A stretch of 64,000 nt of DNA from Methanobrevibacter ruminantium M1 (lineage in GTDB: Archaea > Methanobacteriota > Methanobacteria > Methanobacteriales > Methanobacteriaceae), in the NCBI RefSeq assembly GCF_000024185.1, contig NC_013790.1:1945501-2009500 (forward strand). The letters are read 5' to 3'. The position numbers and the translations under genes were made by a program. The notes below the pieces were generated by a model. That model was not told the origin of the DNA and ran no database searches. It saw only the letters and a program-made list of their open reading frames with translations. Below are positions 9,382-18,644 of this stretch, one piece after another (position 1 is the first letter of the stretch; the number at the start of each line of letters is the position of its first letter).

Positions 9382-10492
9382 TTTTTCACCTCACTTTTTT
9401 TCAAAATAATTGAAAAAATTAAAGAAAATATATATTCTTAATAATATATAGTATATTTTTTTATTTTTCTATAATTTGAATAAATTTGTAGATATTTTTT
9501 ATGATTCTTTTAAAAGAATTCTTAAATAATTCTAAAAAAAATATTTAAAAAATACTTTTTAAAATCGCTATAAAAAAAATCCAAAAACAAAATTCATTCC
9601 ATTTACTTAATCAAATTAAGAAGAATGCCTTTTTGATTAAATAAAATTTAATTATTTTGAATTATTTACAAATTTGAAATATTTTTTCAAATTGATTAAT
9701 TAAATATTATATTTTCAAGTTATATAAATATTACTGTAAAAAATTATTTCAAATAAGGCCAATCCATACTCTAAAAATTAATTTACTCAATCTAAATAGT
9801 TAATTTAAGATAAAAAAAATAAAAATTAATTACTTACTGTAAAAAGATAAAAATATTTAGAAAAAAGAAGAACTAAGACATTATAATTGTAAAAATATAA
9901 AAAGGGCTTTGAATCCTTTAATTAAAGAATAAATACTTATAATTACTTATTTTAATGAAATTTAAGAAAATATTACTTTGATAAATAGAAAATAAAATAA
10001 TTATCATTATTTAAGTTAAAAAAGAATAACTAACTATTATTGATATTTGATATTAAAGTGAAATCAATTACTATTTTTAGAATACATATATTAAATCTAT
10101 TAATTTAAAAAAATAAAACAATTAAAGAGTATTTGAAGTGAATGATTAATAATTAAGTAGTATTATCCAAAAAACAATGAAATAAACTTGAAATAAAAAA
10201 ATAAAGAAAAATTATTAAAAAATCACAAAAAGTTATAAAAATTTTAATAATAATTTTTCAATATATTTTAGAATTCCTATAAAAATTCTATATAAAAAAA
10301 ATAATATAATATAAATAAATTATAGTGATATTTTAATTAAAAAAATAAAAAATAGTTAATAATTTAAATTTTTACCAACCCAAAAAAAACACTATTTTTT
10401 AAAGTTTGAAAAAATAGATAAAAAAAAATAAGAAGAATTAGATAAAAATAAAAAAAAATAGCTAAAAAAAAGAATACTAAAAAAAATAAAAA
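9382..10492. other. 1.1-kb AT-only spacer without recognisable gene
   Basis: Apart from the SD and promoter region of the minus-strand gene ending at 6328 (within about 150 bases of 9382) I find no convincing coding frame, RNA gene or strong palindrome. Composition is almost entirely A/T with short A runs. It separates two large surface-protein genes on the same strand. Confidence 0.6.
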
Positions 10493-10511
10493 GAATAGTT
10501 AAAAACTATTC
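10493..10511 (-). terminator. Hairpin abutting the adhesin stop codon
   Basis: GAATAGTT (10493-10500), loop AAA, AACTATTC (10504-10511) is a perfect 8-bp stem touching the TAA at 10512-10514, followed on the minus strand by a T-rich tract. Confidence 0.7.
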
Positions 10512-13500
10512 TTAACTAATTTTTATTGTTGTTTTAGTGGTCTTTGCATTTGCTCCAGTCACTCCGGCAAACTTGACTGTGCAGGAATAGGTTCCTTTCT
10601 TGTTTAGGCTGATATTGACTGTTGCAACACCATTGGAATTGGTTTTGGCTGTGTATGTCTTGCCGTTTATTGTAAACTTAAGGCTCTGACTGGCCATAGG
10701 CTTTCCTCTCTCGGAGATTAGAGTTGCTGAGACAGACTTGGTCTTTGCATTTGCCTTAAATGTCTTTTTAGGAGCAGTCAGTTTAGGGCTTTGGGCTTTT
10801 ACAACTATCTTTGCTACCTCAAATGAAGCCTGATATTTGCTATCGCCTAGGTATGCGATTGCAAATGTGTATGTTGTTGGCTTTAAGAGGTTTATCTGTA
10901 GCTTTGCACCGCCGTTTGAGTCTGTTGTTCTGTCATAGATTTTTCCATTGAAACCTATCTTGATTGGAACATTTGCCATTGCCTTTTTGTTATTGTCCAG
11001 CAATTTGACTTCAAAGTAGTCTCCCACCCTTCCGTCTGATTTAAGGACTGATTTGGTGGTCATATTGCTGTATTGGATATAGGTCTTAAGCTTTGTATTG
11101 CTTATTGTCTCTTGGGCAGGCACACCATTGGAGTTTCCATTTGCACTGTTTGGCTTTGGATACTTCTTGTTTACATCAATCTTAGCCACTTCAAAGGATG
11201 CTTGATGATCATCGTCTCCAAGGTAGCAGATTGCAAAGGTGTATATGTCCGCATTAGCAAGGTTTATCTGCAGTCTTGCTTCGCCGTTTGAGTCTGTTGT
11301 TCTGTCATAGATTTTTCCATTGAAGCCTATCTTGATTGGAAGGCCTGTTAATGCATTATTGCTGCCATCCACAAGTTTTACACAGAAATAATTTCCTATC
11401 CTGCCATCTGATTTTGCTACAGGTCCAGTGGTCATATTTTTGTAGATTATTTTAGTTGGAATGACTATTTTAACAACAACTTTAGTGCTTGCGCTTGAAG
11501 AGTTAAGATTACTGTCTCCAGAGTAATATGCATTTGCAGTGTAGTTTCCTTCATTCAATCCAGTAATGGTTTGGCTTGCCTTTCCAGAGCTTATCTTTGC
11601 AGTGTAGTTCTTATTGTTTAAATTAAATGTCACATTTCCACTTGCAGTTGAAGGGGATAAGCTTGCTGTTAAGGTAACCTTATCATTATTGCTTGTAGAG
11701 CTTAAACTTATAGAAGACTTAGCTTTGGAAATAGTGAGCTTGCTTGTCTTTTGCTCATTATTTACCGGATTTATTGCAATCACATCATAAGTGCCTGCAG
11801 CTAAATCAACATTGGCTGTAGCAAGCCCATTTGCATTTGTTGTTGCACTGTAAGTCTTGGAACCTACTCTAAAACTGACTTTAGTGTTTGCTAAAGGACT
11901 GCCTGCAGCATTCAAGAATGTGGCATTTACTTTAGCGTTCTGATAAATGCCAGTGAGGTTTTGAAGATTTATAGTTGAGCGAACAATGATATTTGATCTT
12001 TGAGAAACTCCATCATAAGTGCAGACTGCCTCATAAGTTCCAGGAGTAAGGTTTATATCCATGCTTGCCTGACCATTTGCATTTGTCTTTAAAGGATATG
12101 TCTTGCCAGCTAGAGAGACATTGAGATTTGCATTGGCTATAGGATTTCCGCCATCTGTAAGAGTGACAGTATACTTTCCGGTTCCACCGTAATACTTGTT
12201 CAGATTGGAAGATGAGATTTCTACTGTCTTATTAATGAGAATAGGGAATATTATCTCCGCAGTTCTATCGTAAGCAACCCTATCCATATAGCCTCCACCT
12301 ATTCTATAGCTATAATATTCCGGATATCCGAAATCAACATATGCATAAACCATATGTAGCCCTAAAGAAAGACCATTCAGTTTAAAATGGGCTTCATAAG
12401 TATCATTTTCCCCAAGGACATATGTAGGAGTAAAGATTTGTCCAGAGATGATAAGAGCCATTGAATAGTTTCCAGAGTAAGGATATAATGACTTGAAGAC
12501 CAAATCCCTGCCAGTCAATTGAACATTGCCGTAATTGTTAAAGCCATCTTGCTGAAGAGTGAAGTTAGTCAACAAGTAAAATGTTTCATTATAATCCGTA
12601 TAGATAACAGGCCTTGTAAAGTCAAGTACGGCACCTCCCCAACCAATTGAACCTGTCATGGATGGAGGGCTAGGTATATAGGTAGTTATTGGATTAAATG
12701 ACACCACACTTACATCTGTTGTAGCGCTTCCTCCTGTAGGATTGCTAGAAGCCAATGTATTACCCACAAAAGTAGAATTCACAGCAAACAAGGAATCATA
12801 AATTGCAGCGCCTCCTAAATTGGCTGAGTTATTTATAAAGCTACAGTTTACGGCACCGCCACTATAGATAGCGCCCCCATTCCTAGATGCGGAATTGTTT
12901 ATAAAATCACATACTAAAGCGCTTCCATAATAAATGGCACCACCATCTTGAGCAGTATTATTAATAAAAAGACAATTTACGGCACTTCCATTATAAATGG
13001 CACCTCCAAGAGTGGCATTACCATTGGCAAATAGGATATTGTTAAATTTGACAGTGCTATTGTTAACATAGAATATTCTGGATTTGCCTAGGGCATCAAG
13101 TGTGTGGGCATTACCGTTGATTGTCAGATCCTTGTTAATTACTATTCCTTTGATGTCGAATCCATCATCATAGACATAATCCCTTGTTAAGGATATTGTT
13201 GAATTTGCTGCAGCACGGTTAAACAGACTTTGCAATGAAGTGAATGTGCCATTAGCAACAGTTCCACCAGATTGATTGCCTGAACCGCCACCGGATGGGT
13301 TGTCATCACCATAAGGCTCATAAGTGGAGTTGTCTGGCACTTTTAGAGAACCATCATAACAAAGGTCAAGATAAACTACTCCACTACTATCTACATACAT
13401 ATAATCTATCCTTTCATCACCAAGTGAATCAGGGTCTGTATGATGGTCGTCATAGAACTCAATGGCGCTAGAATCTGAAAGATTAAGAATGCAATAGCCG

Positions 13501-14393
13501 TCATATATGACCTTCACATCATAAGTGCCATAGCTGACCTTTGGTATGATTGCTCTTTCATTCTCATCTATTGTTCCGACATATTGATTGGAATCGCTTG
13601 TAAAAACCACCTGTGCGCCAATTGGACTTTCATAAGTGTCCATATCAGACACAGAGACATAAAAGTCGTAAGTCCGTTTAGAAGGGTCCCTATACCAAGT
13701 GCCCCAATTCACTGCGCAGATTGTGTAACTTTCCCAATTTCCATAAGTGGCCACAAAATCCCCATCATACCAAAAGCCTACAAAGACAGATAATTCATCA
13801 ACCTCATATGGAACATTATAAACTACAGTCCCATTATCATCAGTGGTTAATTTAGTGATTGAATAGTCATAATCATTTATAACAGCCAAATCCACACCGT
13901 CAAATGGAGTGTCATAACTGTTTAATCGTATGGTGATGTTTTCAGGATTTTTTAAATCATCTACAAAATCAAGGGAAACCCAATCTCCATCATCACCATC
14001 ATACCACACAATATAATTATAAAACCATGCATTCTCATCCATTGAAAGAACATTCTTTTCTTTAGGTTCTAAATAATCGTCTTCCAATTCAGAATCTGCT
14101 GATCCTATATTATTTTTATCATCTAGTTCAAAAGAAGCATTATCACTTGACTTTAAAACATTACCCTTATCTTCCAGTTCAATAGAGTCTGATTCTATAG
14201 TGGAATCAGAGACTTCAGCTGACTGCAAGATAGAATCTGATCCAATGGCAGAATCAGAGACTTCAGCTGACTGCAAGATAGAATCATCTGAATCGATAAG
14301 TCCATTATCCACATCCTCATTTGCGCTTACAGCAGAAATTGCAAGCAGACTAACAAGGAAGATACTTATCAAAATTAGTTTTCTATTTTTCAA
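10512..14393 (-). CDS. Adhesin-like protein with beta-helix and Ig-like repeats
   Basis: About 1293 residues. A signal peptide (MKNRKLILISIFLVSLLAISA) is followed by an E/D/S-rich region containing the duplicated phrase SDSILQSAEVSDS, two Ig-like segments (to about 330), a Gly/Ser linker, a right-handed beta-helix of polymorphic-membrane-protein type (about 370-560, repeated GGAIY with NCxFINN) and a series of Ig-like domains. Two near-identical 90-residue units carry IKIGFNGKIYDRTTDSNG; the same unit and the terminal Ig domain recur in the adhesin at 30670. No C-terminal membrane anchor is present, so wall attachment is probably non-covalent. Start: GGAGG at about 14406-14402 lies eight bases before TTG at 14393 and gives a clean signal peptide; ATG at 14408 overlaps the SD. 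Members of this family are taken to mediate contact with partner microbes or host surfaces. Confidence 0.88.
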   Translation of the reverse strand: MKNRKLILISIFLVSLLAISAVSANEDVDNGLIDSDDSILQSAEVSDSAIGSDSILQSAEVSDSTIESDSIELEDKGNVLKSSDNASFELDDKNNIGSADSELEDDYLEPKEKNVLSMDENAWFYNYIVWYDGDDGDWVSLDFVDDLKNPENITIRLNSYDTPFDGVDLAVINDYDYSITKLTTDDNGTVVYNVPYEVDELSVFVGFWYDGDFVATYGNWESYTICAVNWGTWYRDPSKRTYDFYVSVSDMDTYESPIGAQVVFTSDSNQYVGTIDENERAIIPKVSYGTYDVKVIYDGYCILNLSDSSAIEFYDDHHTDPDSLGDERIDYMYVDSSGVVYLDLCYDGSLKVPDNSTYEPYGDDNPSGGGSGNQSGGTVANGTFTSLQSLFNRAAANSTISLTRDYVYDDGFDIKGIVINKDLTINGNAHTLDALGKSRIFYVNNSTVKFNNILFANGNATLGGAIYNGSAVNCLFINNTAQDGGAIYYGSALVCDFINNSASRNGGAIYSGGAVNCSFINNSANLGGAAIYDSLFAVNSTFVGNTLASSNPTGGSATTDVSVVSFNPITTYIPSPPSMTGSIGWGGAVLDFTRPVIYTDYNETFYLLTNFTLQQDGFNNYGNVQLTGRDLVFKSLYPYSGNYSMALIISGQIFTPTYVLGENDTYEAHFKLNGLSLGLHMVYAYVDFGYPEYYSYRIGGGYMDRVAYDRTAEIIFPILINKTVEISSSNLNKYYGGTGKYTVTLTDGGNPIANANLNVSLAGKTYPLKTNANGQASMDINLTPGTYEAVCTYDGVSQRSNIIVRSTINLQNLTGIYQNAKVNATFLNAAGSPLANTKVSFRVGSKTYSATTNANGLATANVDLAAGTYDVIAINPVNNEQKTSKLTISKAKSSISLSSTSNNDKVTLTASLSPSTASGNVTFNLNNKNYTAKISSGKASQTITGLNEGNYTANAYYSGDSNLNSSSASTKVVVKIVIPTKIIYKNMTTGPVAKSDGRIGNYFCVKLVDGSNNALTGLPIKIGFNGKIYDRTTDSNGEARLQINLANADIYTFAICYLGDDDHQASFEVAKIDVNKKYPKPNSANGNSNGVPAQETISNTKLKTYIQYSNMTTKSVLKSDGRVGDYFEVKLLDNNKKAMANVPIKIGFNGKIYDRTTDSNGGAKLQINLLKPTTYTFAIAYLGDSKYQASFEVAKIVVKAQSPKLTAPKKTFKANAKTKSVSATLISERGKPMASQSLKFTINGKTYTAKTNSNGVATVNISLNKKGTYSCTVKFAGVTGANAKTTKTTIKIS

Positions 14394-14749
14394 AAGATTA
14401 TCCTCCATTAAAAATATTTAATAAAATTTTCATCACCATTTTGTCAAAGGAAACATCATTATTCCTTTTAAAAAAATGAATCTTTTTCAATTTATCCATT
14501 AAATCCCTAATTGAATAAAATTGTTTCAATGGATAAAAATAGTCAAATCTATTAGAATTTGTCCTTCAAATGAACAAATTTATTTCTAAAGATATATCTA
14601 TATAGCAGATTATAAAAAGGTTTTGAAAAAATTAAATAAAATTTGTTTAATTTTATATACATCTTTCTATAAAACATTGATTTAAATGAAAATTCTTAAA
14701 AAAAGTAAAACTTCTAAAAAAAAAATAAATTGTTAAAAAAAGTAAAAAA

Positions 14750-14851
14750 AAGGATTAAAAATCCTTATAAACTTAAAAAAAGACCCAGATTAAAGCATAG
14801 CCAAAATAAAAATTTTGGTCAAGGTTTTTTGGCCGAAGGCCAAAAAAGCTT
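14750..14851 (-). terminator. Compound thermosome terminator; copy A of a conserved 3' hairpin element
   Basis: Three hairpins follow the thermosome stop. The first (14821-14851) pairs AAGCTTTTTTGGCC with GGCCAAAAAACCTT around TTC, with one C-C mismatch. The second (14801-14818) pairs CCAAAAT with ATTTTGG. The third (14750-14766) pairs AAGGAT with ATCCTT and is followed by T tracts. The first hairpin plus the adjoining GACCAAAATT recurs at 36086 and 59364. Confidence 0.75.
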
Positions 14852-14853
14852 GT

Positions 14854-16503
14854 CTACATCATAGGAGGCATACCGCCCATACCACCCATTCCAGGTGCAG
14901 GAGGCATTCCACTATTATCTAAGTTCTCATCAGGGTCTGGCTTTTGGAGGGCTCCGGCTGCTGCTACCAAGTCATCAATTCTTAAAATCATTTCACAAGC
15001 TTCTTGTGCAGATTGAATTGCTTGTTTCTTGACCTTTTGAGGTTCAATTACACCAGCTTCCTTCATGTCCACCACTTTTCCTTCAAATACATCAAGTCCC
15101 ATATAAGGATTGTCCTCGTGAGCTGCCCTAAGCTCTACAAGCAAATCGATTGTGTTAAGACCTGCATTTTCAGATAAGGTTCTTGGAACAATCTCTAAAG
15201 CGTCAGCAAATGCAATGATAGCTAATTGCTCCCTTCCGCCAATTGAATTAGCATATAATCTTAATTGTCTTGCAATTTCAATTTCAGGAGATCCTCCACC
15301 GCTTACAACCTTTCCTTCTTCGATTGTAGCTGCTACCACACCTAATGCATCTTCCATAGCCCTTTCTATTTCAGAAGAGATATGCCTTGTGCTTCCTCTA
15401 ATTAAGATGGAGCTTGCTTTAGGTTCATCGCAGCCTTCAATGAAGGTTAGAATTTGGTCAAATACTCTTTCTTGGTGGATGTAATCTGCTTTTCCTAAAA
15501 CATCTGGAGTTAAGTCTTCAATGTTTGTGATAAGCTCTGCACCGGTTGCCTTCATGATTCTTTTAACATCAGTGTTCTTGACTCTCTTAAAGGCCATGAT
15601 GCCTTCTTTGGATAAGTAGTGTTGCACTACATCATCGATTCCCTTTTGACAGAACAATACATTACATCCGGAGTCTATGATCTTATCAGCGATTTCCTTA
15701 AGCATCTCTTGCTCATTGTCTAAAAATATTTGCATTTGTAATGGGTCGGTAAAGTCAACTTTAGCGTTTTCGAGGTCCTTTAGCTCTAAAGGATATTTCA
15801 TAAGAGCTATCTTTGCATCATGGATTTCCTTAGGCATGGTTTCGTTTGCCCTTCCTTGGTCGATGAAGATTCCGTCAACAATCTTGGAATCCTCTACGCT
15901 TCCTCCGTTGATTCTGTGGATTTTAATTAAGGTCTTATCTACCTCTTCTCCCTCTTCGACTTTCTTTACAGCTTGAACAAGTAATTCTGCAAGTTCATCT
16001 TTAGCATAGTCAGAACCTTTACCGGTCATTGCAGTCTTTGCAATTCCAAATAAGGTGTCCTTATCCCTTGCATCAAAAGAAATGTCAAACAAGATTTCCA
16101 TTGCCTTAGCAACAGCTAATCTGTATCCCATAAGAATGGTAGGTACTGGAGTTCCATCTTCCATTAATTCCTGTGCTTTCTTAAGCAATTCTCCAGCAAT
16201 GATTACAACAGTTGTAGTTCCGTCTCCAACTACATTTTCCTGTTTTCTTGCAATTTCAACTAGCATTTTAGCTGCAGGGTGAGCAATGTCCATTTCCTGC
16301 AAGATGGTTGCACCATCGTTTGTTACAACTACATCTCCCATCTTATCCACCAACATCTTGTCCATTCCTTTTGGACCAAGAGTGGTTCTTACAATGCTTG
16401 CTAAAAGCTGACTTGCAAAAATATTCATTCTTAAGGCTTGTCTTCCTTGAAATCTTTCAGTGTCATCACGTAAAATATACATAGGTTGATTAATTTGTGC
16501 CAT
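14854..16503 (-). CDS. Thermosome subunit (group II chaperonin)
   Basis: A 549-residue group II chaperonin subunit that folds proteins in the cytoplasm as a two-ring complex using ATP. Visible signatures: [13 protein letters not shown] near residue 40, the nucleotide-binding [15 protein letters not shown] near 90, the [13 protein letters not shown] motif around 410, and the methanogen-type Gly/Met-rich C-terminal tail ([12 protein letters not shown]). Length is normal. The start at 16503 follows AGGAGATAAT; a frame open to 16569 only adds an unrelated N-terminus. It is monocistronic, with a strong terminator cluster downstream, as expected for a highly expressed gene. It is the only chaperonin gene in the window. 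Confidence 0.97.
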   Translation of the reverse strand: MAQINQPMYILRDDTERFQGRQALRMNIFASQLLASIVRTTLGPKGMDKMLVDKMGDVVVTNDGATILQEMDIAHPAAKMLVEIARKQENVVGDGTTTVVIIAGELLKKAQELMEDGTPVPTILMGYRLAVAKAMEILFDISFDARDKDTLFGIAKTAMTGKGSDYAKDELAELLVQAVKKVEEGEEVDKTLIKIHRINGGSVEDSKIVDGIFIDQGRANETMPKEIHDAKIALMKYPLELKDLENAKVDFTDPLQMQIFLDNEQEMLKEIADKIIDSGCNVLFCQKGIDDVVQHYLSKEGIMAFKRVKNTDVKRIMKATGAELITNIEDLTPDVLGKADYIHQERVFDQILTFIEGCDEPKASSILIRGSTRHISSEIERAMEDALGVVAATIEEGKVVSGGGSPEIEIARQLRLYANSIGGREQLAIIAFADALEIVPRTLSENAGLNTIDLLVELRAAHEDNPYMGLDVFEGKVVDMKEAGVIEPQKVKKQAIQSAQEACEMILRIDDLVAAAGALQKPDPDENLDNSGMPPAPGMGGMGGMPPMM

Positions 16504-16976
16504 ATTATCTCCTAAACACTTTTTATAAAGTTTTAACAATATCAGTAATTTGTAATTGTTTTTTAACAATTTAAAAGTTTTAAATTGATAATTTATTGAA
16601 ATTTTTATTAAGAATAAGTTAATAACTATTAATTAAATTATAATAAATTAAAAAAAAAATTATATTTAATTATATTAAATTTTATTAAGTTATCCATATA
16701 ATTATAGATGGGTTTGATTTACTATAAAAAAGTTTTGATTGATAGTAAAAAATCTAAAAAAAGTATTATCAAAAAAGATAATAAAGCAATAGGAAAAAAA
16801 ACAAAAGCATAAAAAAACATTAAAAAAAAAAGTTTTAAAAAAAGCATTGCAATAAACATTAAAAAAAGTATTAAAAAGTTTTAAATATCAAAGCTAAATA
16901 AAAAATTCAAAAAGAGCCATTTAAACAAAAATAAAAACCTGAAATCAGATTAAAGAATAGATTAAAGCGTTTTAGA
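16504..16976. other. AT-rich spacer upstream of the thermosome gene
   Basis: 470 bases holding the thermosome promoter side (right after 16503) and degenerate A-rich repeats such as AAAAAAAGTATTAAAAAG and AAAGCATTGCAATAAACATT around 16740-16880. No gene or convincing RNA seen. Confidence 0.5.
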
Positions 16977-17756
16977 CTATTTTTCTAAAACAGCTATAAA
17001 ATCCATTCTGCGCCTTATAAAAGGAATCCAAGTGAACAATTTGGTAATGGGCTTATAGACATTCATTCCATCAAAAAGATTTACATCCTTTACCCAATTG
17101 AATCTAGGGTTTAATCTCCTTAGCTCAAAGCCATCTTGAACTCCCCAAATAAACTTGGCATCCATTTCCTCAACGGATTTCTCCTTGACATTCTCAACGG
17201 AAACAGGAGGCATGATTTCAGTAAATATAGTGCATGACTTGAAGTTTTCATCAATGATATCCAGAATCTGCTTATTCTCGACCTCAGTAAGATACATTGT
17301 TAAACCCTCAATGATAAATAAAACATCCCCGCTTGCTTCTATTTCCTCTGCCCAAGAAGGATCCATGGCAGAATAGGCTAAGGTCTTTACCCTTTCTGTA
17401 TCCTTAATGTAATTCAATCTGAAATTAGCTGAATTTTCCAAATCCACATTATACCACTTGATTATCCCATTATCCAACCTGTTGAATCGAGTATCCATTC
17501 CAGAGGCAATATTGACTATTGTGCACTTTGGATGTGAGCGTATATATTCAGATACCATATCATCCAAGACGATTGTTCTTGATATTACTCCCATTTGCAT
17601 GGATCTGTCCTTATCAGCTATGGAAAAGTCATAATCGATTTCAGAGATTATATCTATTGCCATATAATCAAAAAATTTATGATTTGGCTTTTGTGAATGC
17701 TTTGCCTTTGTGTATAAGGTCAAGAGCATTGTTTTTTCTACACCTTCTAAATTCAT
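16977..17756 (-). CDS. LCM-family (leucine carboxymethyltransferase-like) SAM methyltransferase
   Basis: A 259-residue class I methyltransferase of the LCM/PPM1 family. VNIASGMDTRFNRLD (about 80-95) is the variant motif I characteristic of this family, and FIIEGLTMYLTEVENKQIL (about 148-166) is its conserved E-G-x-x-x-Y-L motif. Bacterial and archaeal relatives include TcmP-like O-methyltransferases, so the substrate is probably a small molecule rather than phosphatase; it cannot be read from the sequence. The start has a strong SD (GAGGTG, five bases, ATG). A palindromic operator-like site sits just upstream of its TATA box (17801-17826), suggesting regulation, possibly by metal through a DtxR-type protein. 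Confidence 0.85.
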   Translation of the reverse strand: MNLEGVEKTMLLTLYTKAKHSQKPNHKFFDYMAIDIISEIDYDFSIADKDRSMQMGVISRTIVLDDMVSEYIRSHPKCTIVNIASGMDTRFNRLDNGIIKWYNVDLENSANFRLNYIKDTERVKTLAYSAMDPSWAEEIEASGDVLFIIEGLTMYLTEVENKQILDIIDENFKSCTIFTEIMPPVSVENVKEKSVEEMDAKFIWGVQDGFELRRLNPRFNWVKDVNLFDGMNVYKPITKLFTWIPFIRRRMDFIAVLEK

Positions 17757-17800
17757 TTTTTCACCTCGAATAGTTTTATGTATTTAATTATGTTTTTGTA

Positions 17801-17826
17801 GTATAAATAGTTTAGTTATACCTAAA
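17801..17826 (-). promoter_or_regulatory. Promoter with operator-like TTTAG-N6-CTAAA motif
   Basis: On the minus strand TTTAGGTATAACTAAA (17826-17811) is followed at once by CTATTTATACTA, a plausible TATA box, about 45-55 bases before the SD-linked ATG at 17756. Nearly identical 16-mers occur at 54983 and 55059. Arm symmetry and closeness to TATA suggest a repressor site. Confidence 0.6.
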
Positions 17827-17997
17827 TATTAATGTATTAATAAAAAATAAAAGGTGAAATAACAATGAAAAAAAGTTAAAACCATAAAAAAATAATTAAA
17901 ATTAAAATCGTTGAAAGAGTAAAACCATAAAAAAATAATAAAAATTAAAAAAATAAGTAAAAAAGCTTAAAAAAAGAAAAAAAGAATATAGAACAAT

Positions 17998-18435
17998 CTA
18001 ATAAACTAAACTGCCACAAATTTTCTTTTTCTCAGCATTAGTCATCTTCCTATAACTTACATCCATCTTATAAGGAGTGTAACCACTTACCTGTTTAGTG
18101 GAAAGTATGCTAAGTCCGCTGAGATTCTTAGCTGTAGAAGACCTTGTTACGATTTTGCCTTTTTTATTCTTATAATATACCTTTATCTTAGACAATACAT
18201 AGGTATGTGGCCTGAAATCGTCACCATTCTTGCCGTGATAGAATATTACAGCATAAACTCCTTTTAAATACTGTGCATCCTTAGGCACATTGAATGTTGA
18301 AATCCTATCTCCCTTTCCAACATCCTTGTAATTGCCTACTTTTATTGTAGTGCTGGCTGCACAAGCTGGCCCCATTGTAAAGCCAACAACTGCTATCAAT
18401 AATACAAGCAAAACAATTATTTTATTTCTGTTCAT
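17998..18435 (-). CDS. Small secreted protein, unknown function
   Basis: 145 residues with a clear signal peptide (MNRNKIIVLLVLLIAVVGFTMGPACA, cleavage near 26). The mature part is basic and beta-rich, with KVYYKNKKGKIVTRSS and a C-terminal MTNAEKKKICGSLVY. I do not recognise a domain. Two Cys residues are present, one at the signal-peptide end and one near the C-terminus. AGGTGG precedes the ATG by five to six bases, supporting translation. It stands alone. An exported wall-associated role is likely from the signal peptide only. Confidence 0.75.
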   Translation of the reverse strand: MNRNKIIVLLVLLIAVVGFTMGPACAASTTIKVGNYKDVGKGDRISTFNVPKDAQYLKGVYAVIFYHGKNGDDFRPHTYVLSKIKVYYKNKKGKIVTRSSTAKNLSGLSILSTKQVSGYTPYKMDVSYRKMTNAEKKKICGSLVY

Positions 18436-18644
18436 TTTACCACCTAAAATCTATTATCAAATAATATTTTTATTTTAATGATTTATATTATTTTTCCAAG
18501 AGATAGGGTTTTATTTGAATAATGAAAAAAATAATGAAATTTTAAAAAATAAGCCGAATAAAGAATTTGAAAAGAAAAATAAATTAAAAAAATAAATAGA
18601 AAAAGAACAATTATTATCTCGTTAATCTCAACTGAAAATAATAG

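Noticed and set aside
15152-15484. Plus-strand frame opposite the thermosome gene
   Set aside because: Antisense shadow; the minus frame is unambiguous.
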